Shown piece by piece: positions 55,358 to 63,685 of a stretch of DNA of 64,000 nt. The notes below the pieces were generated by a model. It had not been told where the DNA came from and did not search any database. It saw only the letters and a program-made list of their open reading frames with translations. Origin of the DNA: Yeosuana marina (lineage in GTDB: Bacteria > Bacteroidota > Bacteroidia > Flavobacteriales > Flavobacteriaceae); assembly GCF_011762485.1 (NCBI RefSeq), contig NZ_JAAKGI010000001.1:124001-188000 (forward strand). The letters run 5' to 3'. How positions within the stretch are numbered: the first letter of the stretch is position 1; the number at the start of each line of letters is the position of its first letter. The translations under genes and the position numbers were made by a program.

Positions 55358-55666
55358 CTAATTGGCTATTTTAATTTCTAAAACACCATTTATCATAAGG
55401 TTTTTACCTTGCGTTCTCATTTCTGCAATAAATTCTCTTGTCTTTTCCTTCTCCAATTCAAGCTCTTTTATACGTCCGTCTAATTGATTTGTGTTGCAAG
55501 CATGGTTTCCTTCCCAAATCTGTAGCCTTTGAATTTTATGAAAATTAATTTTTTCATCTATAAGCGATCTTACAATATCTAAAGCTTCAGATGGTGTAAA
55601 CTCTCCTTTAACTAATTGAATTTTTTGTGTTGATACTTTTGCCTTGTCTAATTCTTGTGTTTTCAT
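55358..55666 (-). CDS. Small cytosolic protein leading the dab operon
   Basis: A 102-residue protein without membrane segments. An upstream start at 55714 is possible, but the ATG at 55666 (MKTQELDKAK) is preferred. Features: VKGEFTPSEALDIVRSLIDEKINFHKIQRL near 20-50, then a charged coiled coil (LDGRIKELELEKEKTREFIAEMRTQG near 62-87). It is the first gene after the divergent LysR regulator and lies 60 bp before the 56-residue membrane protein. I do not recognise the family; position suggests a role in regulating or assembling the carbon transporter. Confidence 0.65.
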   Translation of the reverse strand: MKTQELDKAKVSTQKIQLVKGEFTPSEALDIVRSLIDEKINFHKIQRLQIWEGNHACNTNQLDGRIKELELEKEKTREFIAEMRTQGKNLMINGVLEIKIAN

Positions 55667-55745
55667 GTTTTTATTTTTTGTGTTAATGTTCACTTCAAAA
55701 AAAATCTGAAGCAAATATTATACATTTTAATCATTAATTTTTATT

Positions 55746-55768
55746 TATATTTGTTATGATATACATAA
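55746..55768 (+). promoter_or_regulatory. lysR promoter box overlapping a LysR-type palindrome
   Basis: TATATTTG (55746-55753) fits TAnnTTTG, 24 bp before the lysR ATG. Directly after it, TTATG-ATATA-CATAA (55754-55768) is a perfect inverted repeat of the T-N11-A type used by LysR regulators. It sits where transcription of lysR should start, ideal for autoregulation and, with the divergent dab operon, shared control. Confidence 0.55.
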
Positions 55769-55777
55769 ATATTTTTT

Positions 55778-56701
55778 ATGAACTACACATTACATCAGCT
55801 ACAAATTTTTTTAAAAATATCTCAGTTAAAGAGCATTACTAAGGCTTCAGAAGAACTTCATTTAACACAGCCAGCTGTGTCTATTCAATTAAAAAACTTT
55901 CAAGATCAGTTTCCTATTTCTTTAACAGAAGTTGTAGGAAGACAACTTTATGTTACAGATTTTGGTAAAGAAATTGCTATTGCTGCCGAAAAAATACTTG
56001 ACGAGGTTCACGCTATTAACTATAAAACGTTAGCTTTTCAAGGTGAGCTTTCTGGTAGACTTAAAATATCGGTGGTATCAACAGGAAAATATGTTATGCC
56101 TTATTTTTTGTCTGACTTTATAAAGCAACACCAAGGGGTGGAATTAAATATAGATGTTACCAACAAATTAAAAGTTATAAAAAGTCTTGAATTAAATGAG
56201 GTAGATTTTGCCTTAGTTTCAGTGTTACCAGAAAATCTTAAGGTTAATAACGTTGTTCTTATGGAAAATCGTCTTTTTTTTGTTGCGAGTACGATGCTAA
56301 AATTTTCAAAAGTTCCAAGCAAGAAAAGATTATTTGAGGAGCTTCCTTTAATATACAGAGAAGAAGGATCGGCAACCAAAAATGCTATGGAAACTTTTAT
56401 TTCTAACAATCAGTTTTCGGAACATAAAAAGATTGAGTTAACCTCAAACGAAGCTGTTAAACAAGCTGTAATTTCAGGTTTAGGCTGCTCTATTATGCCG
56501 CTAATAGGTATAAAAAATGAATTAAAAAATAAGGAACTTCAAATTATACCCGTTAAAGGACTACCTATAAATACTACATGGAATATAATATGGTTAAAAT
56601 CTAAAAAATTATCTCCTGCAGCATTAGCCTATCTTGATTTTCTTTCTTCTGAAAAAGATAGAATTATCAAAGAAAAATTTGATTGGTTTATTGATTACTA
56701 A
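55778..56701 (+). CDS. LysR-family transcriptional regulator, probable dab operon regulator
   Basis: A 307-residue regulator. The winged helix-turn-helix is ITKASEELHLTQPAVSIQLKNFQ near residues 19-41, followed by a linker helix and a periplasmic-binding-like effector domain (about 90-295) with GRLKISVVSTGKYVMPYFL near 92. It is divergent from the dab operon, with a 111-bp gap holding a T-N11-A palindrome. In autotrophs, CbbR-type LysR proteins control carbon-fixation and DabAB genes, which fits this arrangement. CbbR identity itself cannot be claimed from sequence by eye. Confidence 0.9.
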   Translation: MNYTLHQLQIFLKISQLKSITKASEELHLTQPAVSIQLKNFQDQFPISLTEVVGRQLYVTDFGKEIAIAAEKILDEVHAINYKTLAFQGELSGRLKISVVSTGKYVMPYFLSDFIKQHQGVELNIDVTNKLKVIKSLELNEVDFALVSVLPENLKVNNVVLMENRLFFVASTMLKFSKVPSKKRLFEELPLIYREEGSATKNAMETFISNNQFSEHKKIELTSNEAVKQAVISGLGCSIMPLIGIKNELKNKELQIIPVKGLPINTTWNIIWLKSKKLSPAALAYLDFLSSEKDRIIKEKFDWFIDY

Positions 56702-56804
56702 TACAGTTTTATCATTAACAAATAAGAAGTTCAACTTGCTATAAAACAGGTATTTTAAACCATTGATGTGTTATTACATTATATGGAATTGTATAAGTCT
56801 ACAA

Positions 56805-56837
56805 ACAAATAAGCCTTGTAAATAATTTACAAGGCTT
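56805..56837 (-). terminator. Terminator of the tRNA gene
   Basis: A perfect 12-bp stem, AAGCCTTGTAAA (56811-56822) with TTTACAAGGCTT (56826-56837), has a 3-nt loop. On the minus strand it lies just after the tRNA 3' end and is followed by a T-rich stretch. Confidence 0.75.
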
Positions 56838-56852
56838 TGCAATCCCTCAACG

Positions 56853-56926
56853 TGGTCCCACCTGGGCTCGAACCAGGGACCACCTGATTATGAGTCAGGT
56901 GCTCTAACCAACTGAGCTATAGGACC
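56853..56926 (-). tRNA. tRNA with CAU anticodon (elongator Met or Ile2)
   Basis: A 74-nt cloverleaf without CCA, read on the minus strand. Acceptor GGTCCTA pairs with TGGGACC, the D-loop contains AGTTGGTTAGAGC, the anticodon loop CTCATAA gives CAT (56892-56890), and the T-arm has GGTTCGAGCC. The first pair is G-C, so it is not initiator tRNA-fMet, which has an unpaired C1. CAU-anticodon tRNAs may be Met or lysidine-modified Ile2; identity elements were not analysed. Confidence 0.93.
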
Positions 56927-56993
56927 GAAATTGGCTGCGAATTTAATACTATTTTTATAACTCTACAAGAAATTTATTCTTTTAAATCATTTC

Positions 56994-57158
56994 TTAACAA
57001 AGCTCTATAAGTACTCCATTAATAGTCTTTGGATGTAAAAAAATAACTAGCTTATTCTTAGATCACTTTTTACAGATTTTTGTTTAAAACACTAAATCCT
57101 TCTTTAATTTATTTTTAGTTAAACTTTTTACTGCTATTCATGCATGTTCAAATTTTAT
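56994..57158 (-). pseudogene. mce: Decayed remnant of methylmalonyl-CoA epimerase
   Basis: On the minus strand, three fragments of the epimerase remain in order. KFEH-A-stop-IAVKSL (57155-57117) matches the usual N-terminus EHIGIAVK. KEGFSVLNKNL (57105-57073) is in another frame. KNKLVIFLHPKTINGVLIELC followed by a stop (57059-56994) matches the family C-terminus FLHPK.TNGVL.EL. The intact enzyme has about 134 residues, so roughly 80 codons are deleted in addition to a frameshift and stops. The intact enzyme interconverts methylmalonyl-CoA epimers in propionate metabolism. This copy cannot be functional; a second copy elsewhere is not excluded. Confidence 0.82.
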
Positions 57159-57191
57159 AAATCAAAAGTGAGATAATCTTTAAATATCCTG

Positions 57192-57199
57192 TATTTTTG
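57192..57199 (+). promoter_or_regulatory. -7 box of rbfA
   Basis: TATTTTTG matches TAnnTTTG and ends 25 bp before the rbfA ATG. It overlaps no gene. The 30 bp upstream show no -33 TTTG. Confidence 0.4.
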
Positions 57200-57224
57200 C
57201 TACTTAAACCAATGATGTTAAAAA

Positions 57225-57629
57225 ATGAGTAACGTAGAGGAAAGTCAAAGACAAAAAAAAATAGCATCAGTATTACAACGCGATTTAGTAGATGTGTTAC
57301 AAAGTGCCGCTACGCAAGGTGGTATGCAAGGCATTCTTATATCGGTTTCTAAAGTAAAAGTAACTGTAGATTTATCTGTTGCAAAAGTATATTTAAGTAT
57401 TTTTCCTAATAATAAAGGAGCTGAACTAATGGAAGGCATCAAATCAAATTCGCCTTTAATAAAGCATGAAATAGCTCAGCGTACCAAACATCAATTACGC
57501 CGTATGCCTAGGTTAGAGTTTTTTATTGACGACTCCTTGGAATATATGGACCAAATTGATAAGTCCTTAAAAGGAGAAGAAAACCCTATTAAAGACCCAA
57601 GTATTTTAGATAAACGTAAAAAATCTTAA
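57225..57629 (+). CDS. rbfA: 30S ribosome-binding factor A
   Basis: A 134-residue KH-type protein that helps mature the 16S rRNA 5' end and cold adaptation of the 30S subunit. Features: RQKKIASVLQRDLVDVLQ at the N-terminus, VTVDLSVAKVYLSIFP near 47-62 and the C-terminal RRMPRLEFFIDDSLEYMDQID motif near 91-111. Length is normal. It is followed after 38 bp by the ABC permease gene, a usual order in flavobacteria. The gene upstream on the other strand is the decayed mce. Confidence 0.96.
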   Translation: MSNVEESQRQKKIASVLQRDLVDVLQSAATQGGMQGILISVSKVKVTVDLSVAKVYLSIFPNNKGAELMEGIKSNSPLIKHEIAQRTKHQLRRMPRLEFFIDDSLEYMDQIDKSLKGEENPIKDPSILDKRKKS

Positions 57630-57667
57630 TTCTTTTTTAACCCTATTGTCCGTTTCATATTCAACAT

Positions 57668-58873
57668 ATGAATTTTACACTTTATATAGCCAAACGTTAT
57701 TTACGCTCAAAAAGCAGTAACAATGCTATTAATATCATCACGATTGTAGCGGCTATAGGTATTGTTTTAGGTGCTGCTTCGTTATTTATTGTAATGGCTG
57801 GTTTTGCAGGTTTAAAAGATTTTACGCTTGAGTTTACAAGTGTGGTTGATCCCGATTTAAAGGCTGAAACAGCCATAGGAAAATCATTTGTTTTAACAGA
57901 CGACGACACTCAAAAATTAAAAGAAATTAAGGACATTGCCCTTTACTCAAAAATTATTGAGGAACGGGTTGCTATAGCTTTAGATGACAAAAATGATATT
58001 GTAACGTTGAAAGGCGTTGATGAATCTTTTGCGAGTGTCACAACGATTGATTCTGTAATTGTTCAAGGTAGCTGGATTGCTCAAGATACGCCACAAGTAG
58101 TGGTTGGATGGGGGATTTCAAACAACCTATCTCTTGGTGTTTTAGATTATTCTAAAACGCTTAGCATTTATGTTCCTAAGCCTGGTAAAGGGCAAATTAC
58201 CTCCACAAAAAATGCCTTTAATTCTGTAAAAGCAGTCAATGTTGGCGTTTTTGATATTAATGAAAAAATGAATGATACCTATATTTTTTCATCTATAGCG
58301 TTAGCACAACGACTTTTAAATTATACTCCTAACCAAATTACTGGTTTAGAATTCAGATTAGTAAAAGGTGCCGATGAAGATGCTGTTAGAAGTAAAATCA
58401 AAGCTGTTTTAGGAAATAGAGTCCTTATAAAAAACAGAGCGCAACTCAATGATGCCCTCTATAAAATGTTGAATACCGAATATTTAGCCGTTTATTTAAT
58501 ATTTACCTTAGTATTAATCATTGCCTTATTTAATGTGATTGGTTCCATCATCATGATGATTCTTGATAAGAAAAAAACCTTAAATACCTTGTTTAATTTG
58601 GGAGCTACCATAAAGGATATTAGACGCATTTTCTTTTTACAAGGAAGTTTAATGACCATTTTTGGAGGTGTTATTGGCATCCTTATTGGCTTAATAATAG
58701 TAATTCTGCAAAAAAGTTTTGACTTGGTTATGATAACGCCAAGCCTAGCGTATCCAGTAACTATTAAGGCTGAAAACTTTATTATTGTGTTTTTAACTAT
58801 TTCTATTCTTGGTGTTTTAGCCTCTAAAATAGCCTCTGTAAGAATTACAAAATCTCTGGTGAATTTGCATTAA
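57668..58873 (+). CDS. ABC transporter permease, LolC/LolE-like
   Basis: A 401-residue inner-membrane permease of the MacB/LolCE type: TM1 near 20-45 (NIITIVAAIGIVLGAASLFIVMAG), a large periplasmic domain (about 60-260), and three more TM segments near 270-300, 320-350 and 370-390. The N-terminal LYIAKRYLRSKSSNNAIN is characteristic of lipoprotein-releasing permeases. No ATPase is adjacent; the partner probably lies elsewhere. In Bacteroidota one protein usually takes the role of both LolC and LolE. Confidence 0.87.
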   Translation: MNFTLYIAKRYLRSKSSNNAINIITIVAAIGIVLGAASLFIVMAGFAGLKDFTLEFTSVVDPDLKAETAIGKSFVLTDDDTQKLKEIKDIALYSKIIEERVAIALDDKNDIVTLKGVDESFASVTTIDSVIVQGSWIAQDTPQVVVGWGISNNLSLGVLDYSKTLSIYVPKPGKGQITSTKNAFNSVKAVNVGVFDINEKMNDTYIFSSIALAQRLLNYTPNQITGLEFRLVKGADEDAVRSKIKAVLGNRVLIKNRAQLNDALYKMLNTEYLAVYLIFTLVLIIALFNVIGSIIMMILDKKKTLNTLFNLGATIKDIRRIFFLQGSLMTIFGGVIGILIGLIIVILQKSFDLVMITPSLAYPVTIKAENFIIVFLTISILGVLASKIASVRITKSLVNLH

Positions 58874-58932
58874 TTCTGGCAAGTTACCGTTAGAGAAACC
58901 TCATTTAATTACAAACTATTATTATAGTAAGT

Positions 58933-58989
58933 TGTCACCTTGAGCGCAGTCGAAAGGTTTTATAGGTTTCGACTGCGCTCAACCTGACA
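58933..58989. repeat. REP-like palindrome
   Basis: Two 23-nt arms (58933-58955 and 58967-58989) are complementary in 21 of 23 positions around an 11-nt loop. The core TTGAGCGCAGTCGAAA pairs with TTTCGACTGCGCTCAA. Its GC content stands out in the AT-rich intergenic region. I recall this TTCGACTGCGCTCAA sequence as a frequent intergenic repeat in flavobacterial genomes (not checked). It lies between the permease stop and a small membrane protein gene. Confidence 0.7.
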
Positions 58990-59092
58990 TAAACGTATTA
59001 CTTATTAAATGATATTCAAGACCAATTCTACTTTCGGAAGCATGAAAGATTAGTCCATTTTAATCCAAATTTGATCAAAACGAATAGAACGG

Positions 59093-59269
59093 CTATATAT
59101 CCGCCATTAAAAAAAGAATAAAAACAATCCCATTAACACCAAAAGAACCGCTAAATAGTTCTTTAAAAAAGGCAAGCCAATGAGGATATATAAAGATTTC
59201 GTAAATTAAATGAATTGTTAAAACTAGACCTATTAAAAGAAAAATTAAACCAAGTCCTTTTTTAAACAT
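59093..59269 (-). CDS. Small two-helix membrane protein downstream of dusB
   Basis: A 58-codon frame with ATG at 59269 and TAG at 59093. The peptide starts MFKKGLGLIFLLIGLVLTIHL (basic start, hydrophobic helix), then an aromatic segment IYEIFIYPHWLAFFKE and a second hydrophobic stretch VNGIVFILFLMADI. It is 14 bp after the dusB stop on the same strand. I do not recognise the family. The coherent hydrophobicity pattern supports a real gene over chance. Confidence 0.5.
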   Translation of the reverse strand: MFKKGLGLIFLLIGLVLTIHLIYEIFIYPHWLAFFKELFSGSFGVNGIVFILFLMADI

Positions 59270-59283
59270 AGCTAAACAAACAA

Positions 59284-60276
59284 TTACTCCGTAAACGTAT
59301 AGCCGGAAAAGTTTTCAAGCACCTCATCGAACGCTGCAAAAACGTCTTCTGGTTTATCACTGGTAACCATTTTGGTGCGGTATTCTTTAAAATGCGGAAT
59401 ACCTTTAAAATAGTTGGTATAATGGCGTCTGGTTTCGAAAACGCCAAGAATTTCACCTTTCCAATCGATAGACATTTGCAAATGCCTACGAGCCGCTTCA
59501 ACACGCTCTTCTAACGAAATGGGTGCTAAATGTTCACCGGTTGTAAAAAAGTGTTTTACTTGTTTAAAAAACCAAGGGTTTCCTATACTGGCACGACCTA
59601 TCATGGCGCCATCAAGTCCGTAACTATCTCGCATTTCCATGGCTTTTTCGGGTGTATCGACATCGCCATTTCCAAACACCGGAATGTGCATTCTTGGGTT
59701 GTTTTTAACGTCGGCAATAGGTTTCCAGTCGGCACTGCCTTTATACATTTGAGCGCGTGTTCTGCCATGAATGGCTATGGCTTTACATCCCACATCTTGG
59801 AGCCTTTCAGCTACTTCTACAATGCGTATAGAATCGTGATCCCACCCTAAACGTGTTTTTACGGTAATAGGAATATTGGTGCGCTTCACCATTTCGGCAG
59901 TGAGTTGTTCCATTAAACACACATCTTTTAAAATGCCTGCACCTGCACCTTTACTCACTACTTTTTTTACCGGACACCCAAAATTAATATCAATAATATC
60001 AGGATTTGAGGCCGAAACAATATCAATGGTTCGAAGCATGCTCTCTAAATTAGCTCCAAATATTTGAATTCCAACCGGACGTTCTTTTTCGTAGATATCG
60101 AGTTTCATAACGCTTTTAGCGGCATTACGAATTAACCCTTCGCTAGACACAAACTCGGTATACACAACATCGGCGCCTTGTTCTTTACATAAGGCACGAA
60201 ATGGTGGATCGCTAACATCTTCCATAGGTGCCAAAAGCAGCGGAAAATCTGGTAATTCTATGTGGTCAATTTTCAC
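59284..60276 (-). CDS. dusB: tRNA-dihydrouridine synthase (DusB type)
   Basis: A 330-residue FMN enzyme that reduces uridines in the tRNA D-loop. FMN and active-site motifs: LLAPMEDVSDPPFR near residue 15, the catalytic Cys in INFGCPVKKV near 98, KTRLGWDHDS near 141, IHGRTRAQMYKGSADW near 170 and FGNGDVDTPEKA near 202, GAMIGRASIGNPW near 223. The start is either TTG at 60279 or GTG at 60276; GTG is preferred. A TAATTTTG box at 60304-60297 lies 20 bp upstream. Confidence 0.92.
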   Translation of the reverse strand: MKIDHIELPDFPLLLAPMEDVSDPPFRALCKEQGADVVYTEFVSSEGLIRNAAKSVMKLDIYEKERPVGIQIFGANLESMLRTIDIVSASNPDIIDINFGCPVKKVVSKGAGAGILKDVCLMEQLTAEMVKRTNIPITVKTRLGWDHDSIRIVEVAERLQDVGCKAIAIHGRTRAQMYKGSADWKPIADVKNNPRMHIPVFGNGDVDTPEKAMEMRDSYGLDGAMIGRASIGNPWFFKQVKHFFTTGEHLAPISLEERVEAARRHLQMSIDWKGEILGVFETRRHYTNYFKGIPHFKEYRTKMVTSDKPEDVFAAFDEVLENFSGYTFTE

Positions 60277-60331
60277 CAAGGGATTTTATTTTGGCGCAAA
60301 ATTACTATTTTTTACTTAGAAGAACTACTTC

Positions 60332-60931
60332 TTAATTTTTTGAAATATCTTGTAGCTCAACCAAAACTTCGTTTTTTCTATTTAAAATTTCAAATGGTGG
60401 ATTATATCCAAAAAAGTAGAATTTATTTGAATACGAAATCCCTTCTTCGTCTAAAGCGGTCTTCAATTTATTTTTATAGGCCTCAATTTTTTTAGAATTC
60501 GCCCAACCTCCAAATGTGATTGCCGCCATTGTTTTTGAAGGCTCCTCTTTAAACTCTATATCTGATTGATTGGGCTTTGGAAGATTCTCTTTATTGAATT
60601 TTTTTGGCACCATAAACATTATAGTCATTGAGTCTTCTAAAGACATGGAAACAGGAGACGTCATTGCTATTTTTTCATTCGTCTCGTTTCCTCCAAAAAT
60701 ATAGCCTGCCAATATTGAAAACCCTTTGCCCGAAGCTTCTTTATAGTTATTCGTTGATAGCTTAACCGATGTAAATAAGGTAGCTTCATAATTTCTGATT
60801 TCAAATCTAGGAAAACGTTTTACTACTTAATACGGATAATTCTCAATACCACTTTGACTTTTCATGGCATAAATTTGAACAATCACAAAGCCTAAAACTA
60901 AAATACCGAGTACGATTAAAGTAATTTTCAT
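60332..60931 (-). pseudogene. SOUL family heme-binding protein interrupted by one in-frame stop
   Basis: A 200-codon frame with ATG at 60931 encodes a membrane-anchored SOUL/HBP protein. Order: N-terminal hydrophobic anchor MKITLIVLGILVLGFVIVQI, then SGIENYPY, a TAA at codon 35 (60829-60827), then VVKRFPRFEIRNYEATLF, KEASGKGFSILAGYIFGGN, IAMTSPV, FGGWA and a normal C-terminus ending DISKN. Relatives have YEVVKRF, so a single base change from GAA or CAA could explain the stop. Everything after it is intact, which points to a recent mutation, a sequencing error or readthrough. A shortened product starting inside would lack the first strands. Confidence 0.88.
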
Positions 60932-60946
60932 TTTCACAGTTTTAAA

Positions 60947-61336
60947 TTATATTGATATGTGTTTGAATTTTTTTAAAACCCAAAGTCCATAACATCCTAA
61001 AAATAGCTCGCCAAAGATTCCAAAAATAAATATAAAGGAAGGTTCGCCATCTATAATAAAACTAATAAGCCTTCCCACACCTAAACCTAGCATAAAAACG
61101 ACATTAGAAACTATGGCAACGAATAGGTAATTCTTCTTTAAAAGTCCTAAAATCCATAATAATGAAAAACCCAAATACAAACCCATCATCGCCTTAAAAA
61201 AAGTAAGCTCGTCGGTTGTATTTAAATGAATATCAAATTGAAAAGAGGGTTTAAAACCATATATCAAAGACACAGGAATTACAATTATTAATGAAATAAT
61301 TAAGTGCACTTTTTTAATAAAGTTTTCTTTATTCAT
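60947..61336 (-). CDS. DUF4345 family membrane protein
   Basis: A 129-residue protein with four predicted membrane segments (about 10-27, 47-65, 70-92 and 99-120). The segments FFKAMMGLYLGFSLLWILG and VFMLGLGVGRLISFIIDG, with the conserved GLGxGR, are typical of DUF4345, a family of small membrane proteins of unknown function. It ends 15 bp upstream of the broken SOUL gene on the same strand, so they were probably one operon. Confidence 0.75.
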   Translation of the reverse strand: MNKENFIKKVHLIISLIIVIPVSLIYGFKPSFQFDIHLNTTDELTFFKAMMGLYLGFSLLWILGLLKKNYLFVAIVSNVVFMLGLGVGRLISFIIDGEPSFIFIFGIFGELFLGCYGLWVLKKFKHISI

Positions 61337-61422
61337 TTATCACTACCTTTTTTTGTTTTAATCAAAAGTAGTAAAGATTTCGCAGCTCATGAAAAGCTTC
61401 TTAAATTCAATAAAAATTCATC

Positions 61423-61430
61423 TATATTTG
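61423..61430 (+). promoter_or_regulatory. -7 box of lepA
   Basis: TATATTTG matches TAnnTTTG and ends 28 bp before the lepA ATG, the same spacing as at asd and nearly that of the two susC promoters (27 bp). No -33 box is clear. Confidence 0.45.
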
Positions 61431-61458
61431 CAAATTAAAGCTAGGTATAGATTGTTGT

Positions 61459-63255
61459 ATGAAGAATATTAGAAATTTTTGCATTATTGCACATATAGAT
61501 CATGGTAAAAGTACGCTTGCAGACCGTTTATTGGATTCTACAGGTTCTGTAACCGACAGAGAAAAACAAGATCAGCTTTTAGATAGTATGGATTTAGAGC
61601 GTGAACGTGGTATCACTATCAAATCGCACGCTATTCAAATGGATTACGTTTATAAAGGAGAGCAGTATGTTTTAAATTTAATAGACACACCAGGTCACGT
61701 AGATTTCTCTTATGAAGTGTCTCGATCTATTGCGGCTTGCGAAGGCGCACTTCTAATTGTTGATGCTGCTCAAAGTATTCAGGCGCAAACCATTTCAAAT
61801 TTATATCTGGCTTTAGAGCATGATTTAGAAATTATTCCAGTTCTTAATAAAGTAGATTTACCAAGTGCTAATCCTGAAGAAGTAACCGATGATATTGTCG
61901 AGTTACTAGGTTGCGATCCATCAGATGTTATTCATGCCAGTGGAAAAACTGGTTTCGGGGTTGAAGACATTTTAGCCGCCGTTATTGAGCGTATCCCAGC
62001 GCCTAAAGGAAACATTGATGAGCCTTTACAAGCTTTAATTTTCGATTCTGTATACAACCCATTTAGAGGTGTTGAAACGTATTTTAGGGTTATTAATGGT
62101 TCCATAAAAAAGAATCAGCTCGTAAAATTTATTGCGACTGGAAAAACCTATAATGCTGATGAAGTTGGCACCTTAAGATTAAAACAATTTCCACGAGCAG
62201 AAATTAAAGCAGGCGATGTTGGGTATTTAATTACAGGTATAAAAGAAGCAAAAGAAGTAAAAGTTGGTGATACTATTACCGATGCAAAAGTACCAACAAC
62301 CAATGCTATTGCAGGATTTGAAGACGTAAAACCGATGGTGTTTGCTGGTATTTATCCTGTTGACACCGAAGATTACGAAGAGCTTCGTGCCTCCATGGAA
62401 AAATTGCAATTGAATGATGCCTCATTGATTTTTATACCTGAAAGTTCTGCGGCTTTAGGTTTTGGTTTCCGTTGTGGATTCTTAGGAATGCTGCACATGG
62501 AAATTATACAGGAGCGTTTAGAGCGCGAGTTTGATATGACGGTGATTACTACCGTTCCTAACGTGTCGTATCATGCTTTTACAAGAAAACATCCTGACCA
62601 AATTGTTATTGTAAACAATCCAAGCGATTTACCAGACCCCTCTGGTTTAGATCGTGTTGAAGAACCATATATTAAAGCAACGATTATTACAAAAGCCGAT
62701 TTTGTGGGAAATGTGATGTCGCTATGTATTGAAAAACGTGGTATGATTACCAATCAAACTTATTTAACACCAGAGCGTGTAGAGCTTAATTTTGATATGC
62801 CGCTGGCAGAAATTGTATTTGATTTTTACGACCGATTAAAAACAGTCTCAAAAGGATATGCATCGTTTGATTATCATCCTATTGGTATGAAAACATCAAA
62901 ATTGGTTCGTGTAGACATCTTATTAAACTCACAACCTGTTGATGCTCTTTCTGCTTTAATACATGCAGACAACGCCCAAAATATTGGTAAAAAAATGTGC
63001 GAAAAGTTAAGAGAACTGATTCCACGTCAACAATTTGATATTCCTATTCAAGCCGCTATTGGTGCTAAAATTATATCTCGTGAAACCATCAAAGCGCTTC
63101 GTAAAGATGTGACGGCTAAATGTTACGGTGGAGATATTTCGCGAAAACGTAAATTATTGGAAAAACAGAAAAAAGGTAAAAAGCGTATGCGCCAAGTTGG
63201 GAATGTTGAAATTCCGCAGGAAGCGTTTATGGCTGTTTTAAAACTAAATGATTAA
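61459..63255 (+). CDS. lepA: Elongation factor 4 (LepA)
   Basis: A 598-residue translational GTPase that acts on stalled or mistranslocated ribosomes and in 30S assembly. G-motifs: [15 protein letters not shown] (G1) near residue 10, RGITIKS (G2), [12 protein letters not shown] (G3) near 75 and NKVDLPSA (G4) near 129. The LepA-specific C-terminal domain is present, with [20 protein letters not shown] and the end [12 protein letters not shown]. Length is exactly typical. It is monocistronic and ends in the terminator at 63306. Confidence 0.97.
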   Translation: MKNIRNFCIIAHIDHGKSTLADRLLDSTGSVTDREKQDQLLDSMDLERERGITIKSHAIQMDYVYKGEQYVLNLIDTPGHVDFSYEVSRSIAACEGALLIVDAAQSIQAQTISNLYLALEHDLEIIPVLNKVDLPSANPEEVTDDIVELLGCDPSDVIHASGKTGFGVEDILAAVIERIPAPKGNIDEPLQALIFDSVYNPFRGVETYFRVINGSIKKNQLVKFIATGKTYNADEVGTLRLKQFPRAEIKAGDVGYLITGIKEAKEVKVGDTITDAKVPTTNAIAGFEDVKPMVFAGIYPVDTEDYEELRASMEKLQLNDASLIFIPESSAALGFGFRCGFLGMLHMEIIQERLEREFDMTVITTVPNVSYHAFTRKHPDQIVIVNNPSDLPDPSGLDRVEEPYIKATIITKADFVGNVMSLCIEKRGMITNQTYLTPERVELNFDMPLAEIVFDFYDRLKTVSKGYASFDYHPIGMKTSKLVRVDILLNSQPVDALSALIHADNAQNIGKKMCEKLRELIPRQQFDIPIQAAIGAKIISRETIKALRKDVTAKCYGGDISRKRKLLEKQKKGKKRMRQVGNVEIPQEAFMAVLKLND

Positions 63256-63305
63256 CCTTTATTTATATGGTTTTAAGTTTCAACTAAAGCAAAATATAAT
63301 TTACA

Positions 63306-63342
63306 AAAGAGCTTCAAATATTTAAGAAGCTCTTTCTTTTTA
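63306..63342 (+). terminator. Intrinsic terminator of lepA
   Basis: AAAGAGCTTC (63306-63315) pairs with GAAGCTCTTT (63326-63335) over a 10-nt loop and is followed by a T-rich run. Confidence 0.85.
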
Positions 63343-63685
63343 AAATACTTTTAATTCAAAAGAATAATCTTCTTACTGGCTATATAATCAAGTACCTGCT
63401 AAAAAAATATTGAAAACTTCCAAATAGAATGTTTAAAAAAATCATTTTGATTGAAATATTCCTATCTCTTTTTGCTTTTTAAGAAATTATCAATAATAGT
63501 GCGGTTTTTTTACCATAATCTGAAATAATATTTTTAAGTTTATGGACATATCGATTATAAATTTTTAAGCGTAAAGACTTCTAATAATCTATGGTCTAGT
63601 CTTTATCATTTTTTCGGAAATTTAAAATCGGAAAATCAGTTGATAAAAAAGTTAACTGATTTATATTAATTTTTTAATTTATCAA
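63343..63685. other. Long AT-rich intergenic region before the glycogen synthase gene
   Basis: No gene is seen in this 343-bp stretch. Two inverted repeats could be regulatory: TAAAGACT (63572-63579) with AGTCTTTA (63598-63605), and ATCAGTT (63635-63641) with AACTGAT (63654-63660). The second lies 25 bp before the ATG of the next gene. No good TAnnTTTG box was found. Confidence 0.4.

Noticed and set aside
56853-56926. Initiator tRNA-fMet
   Set aside because: The acceptor stem starts with a proper G-C pair. Initiator tRNAs have an unpaired C1 position.
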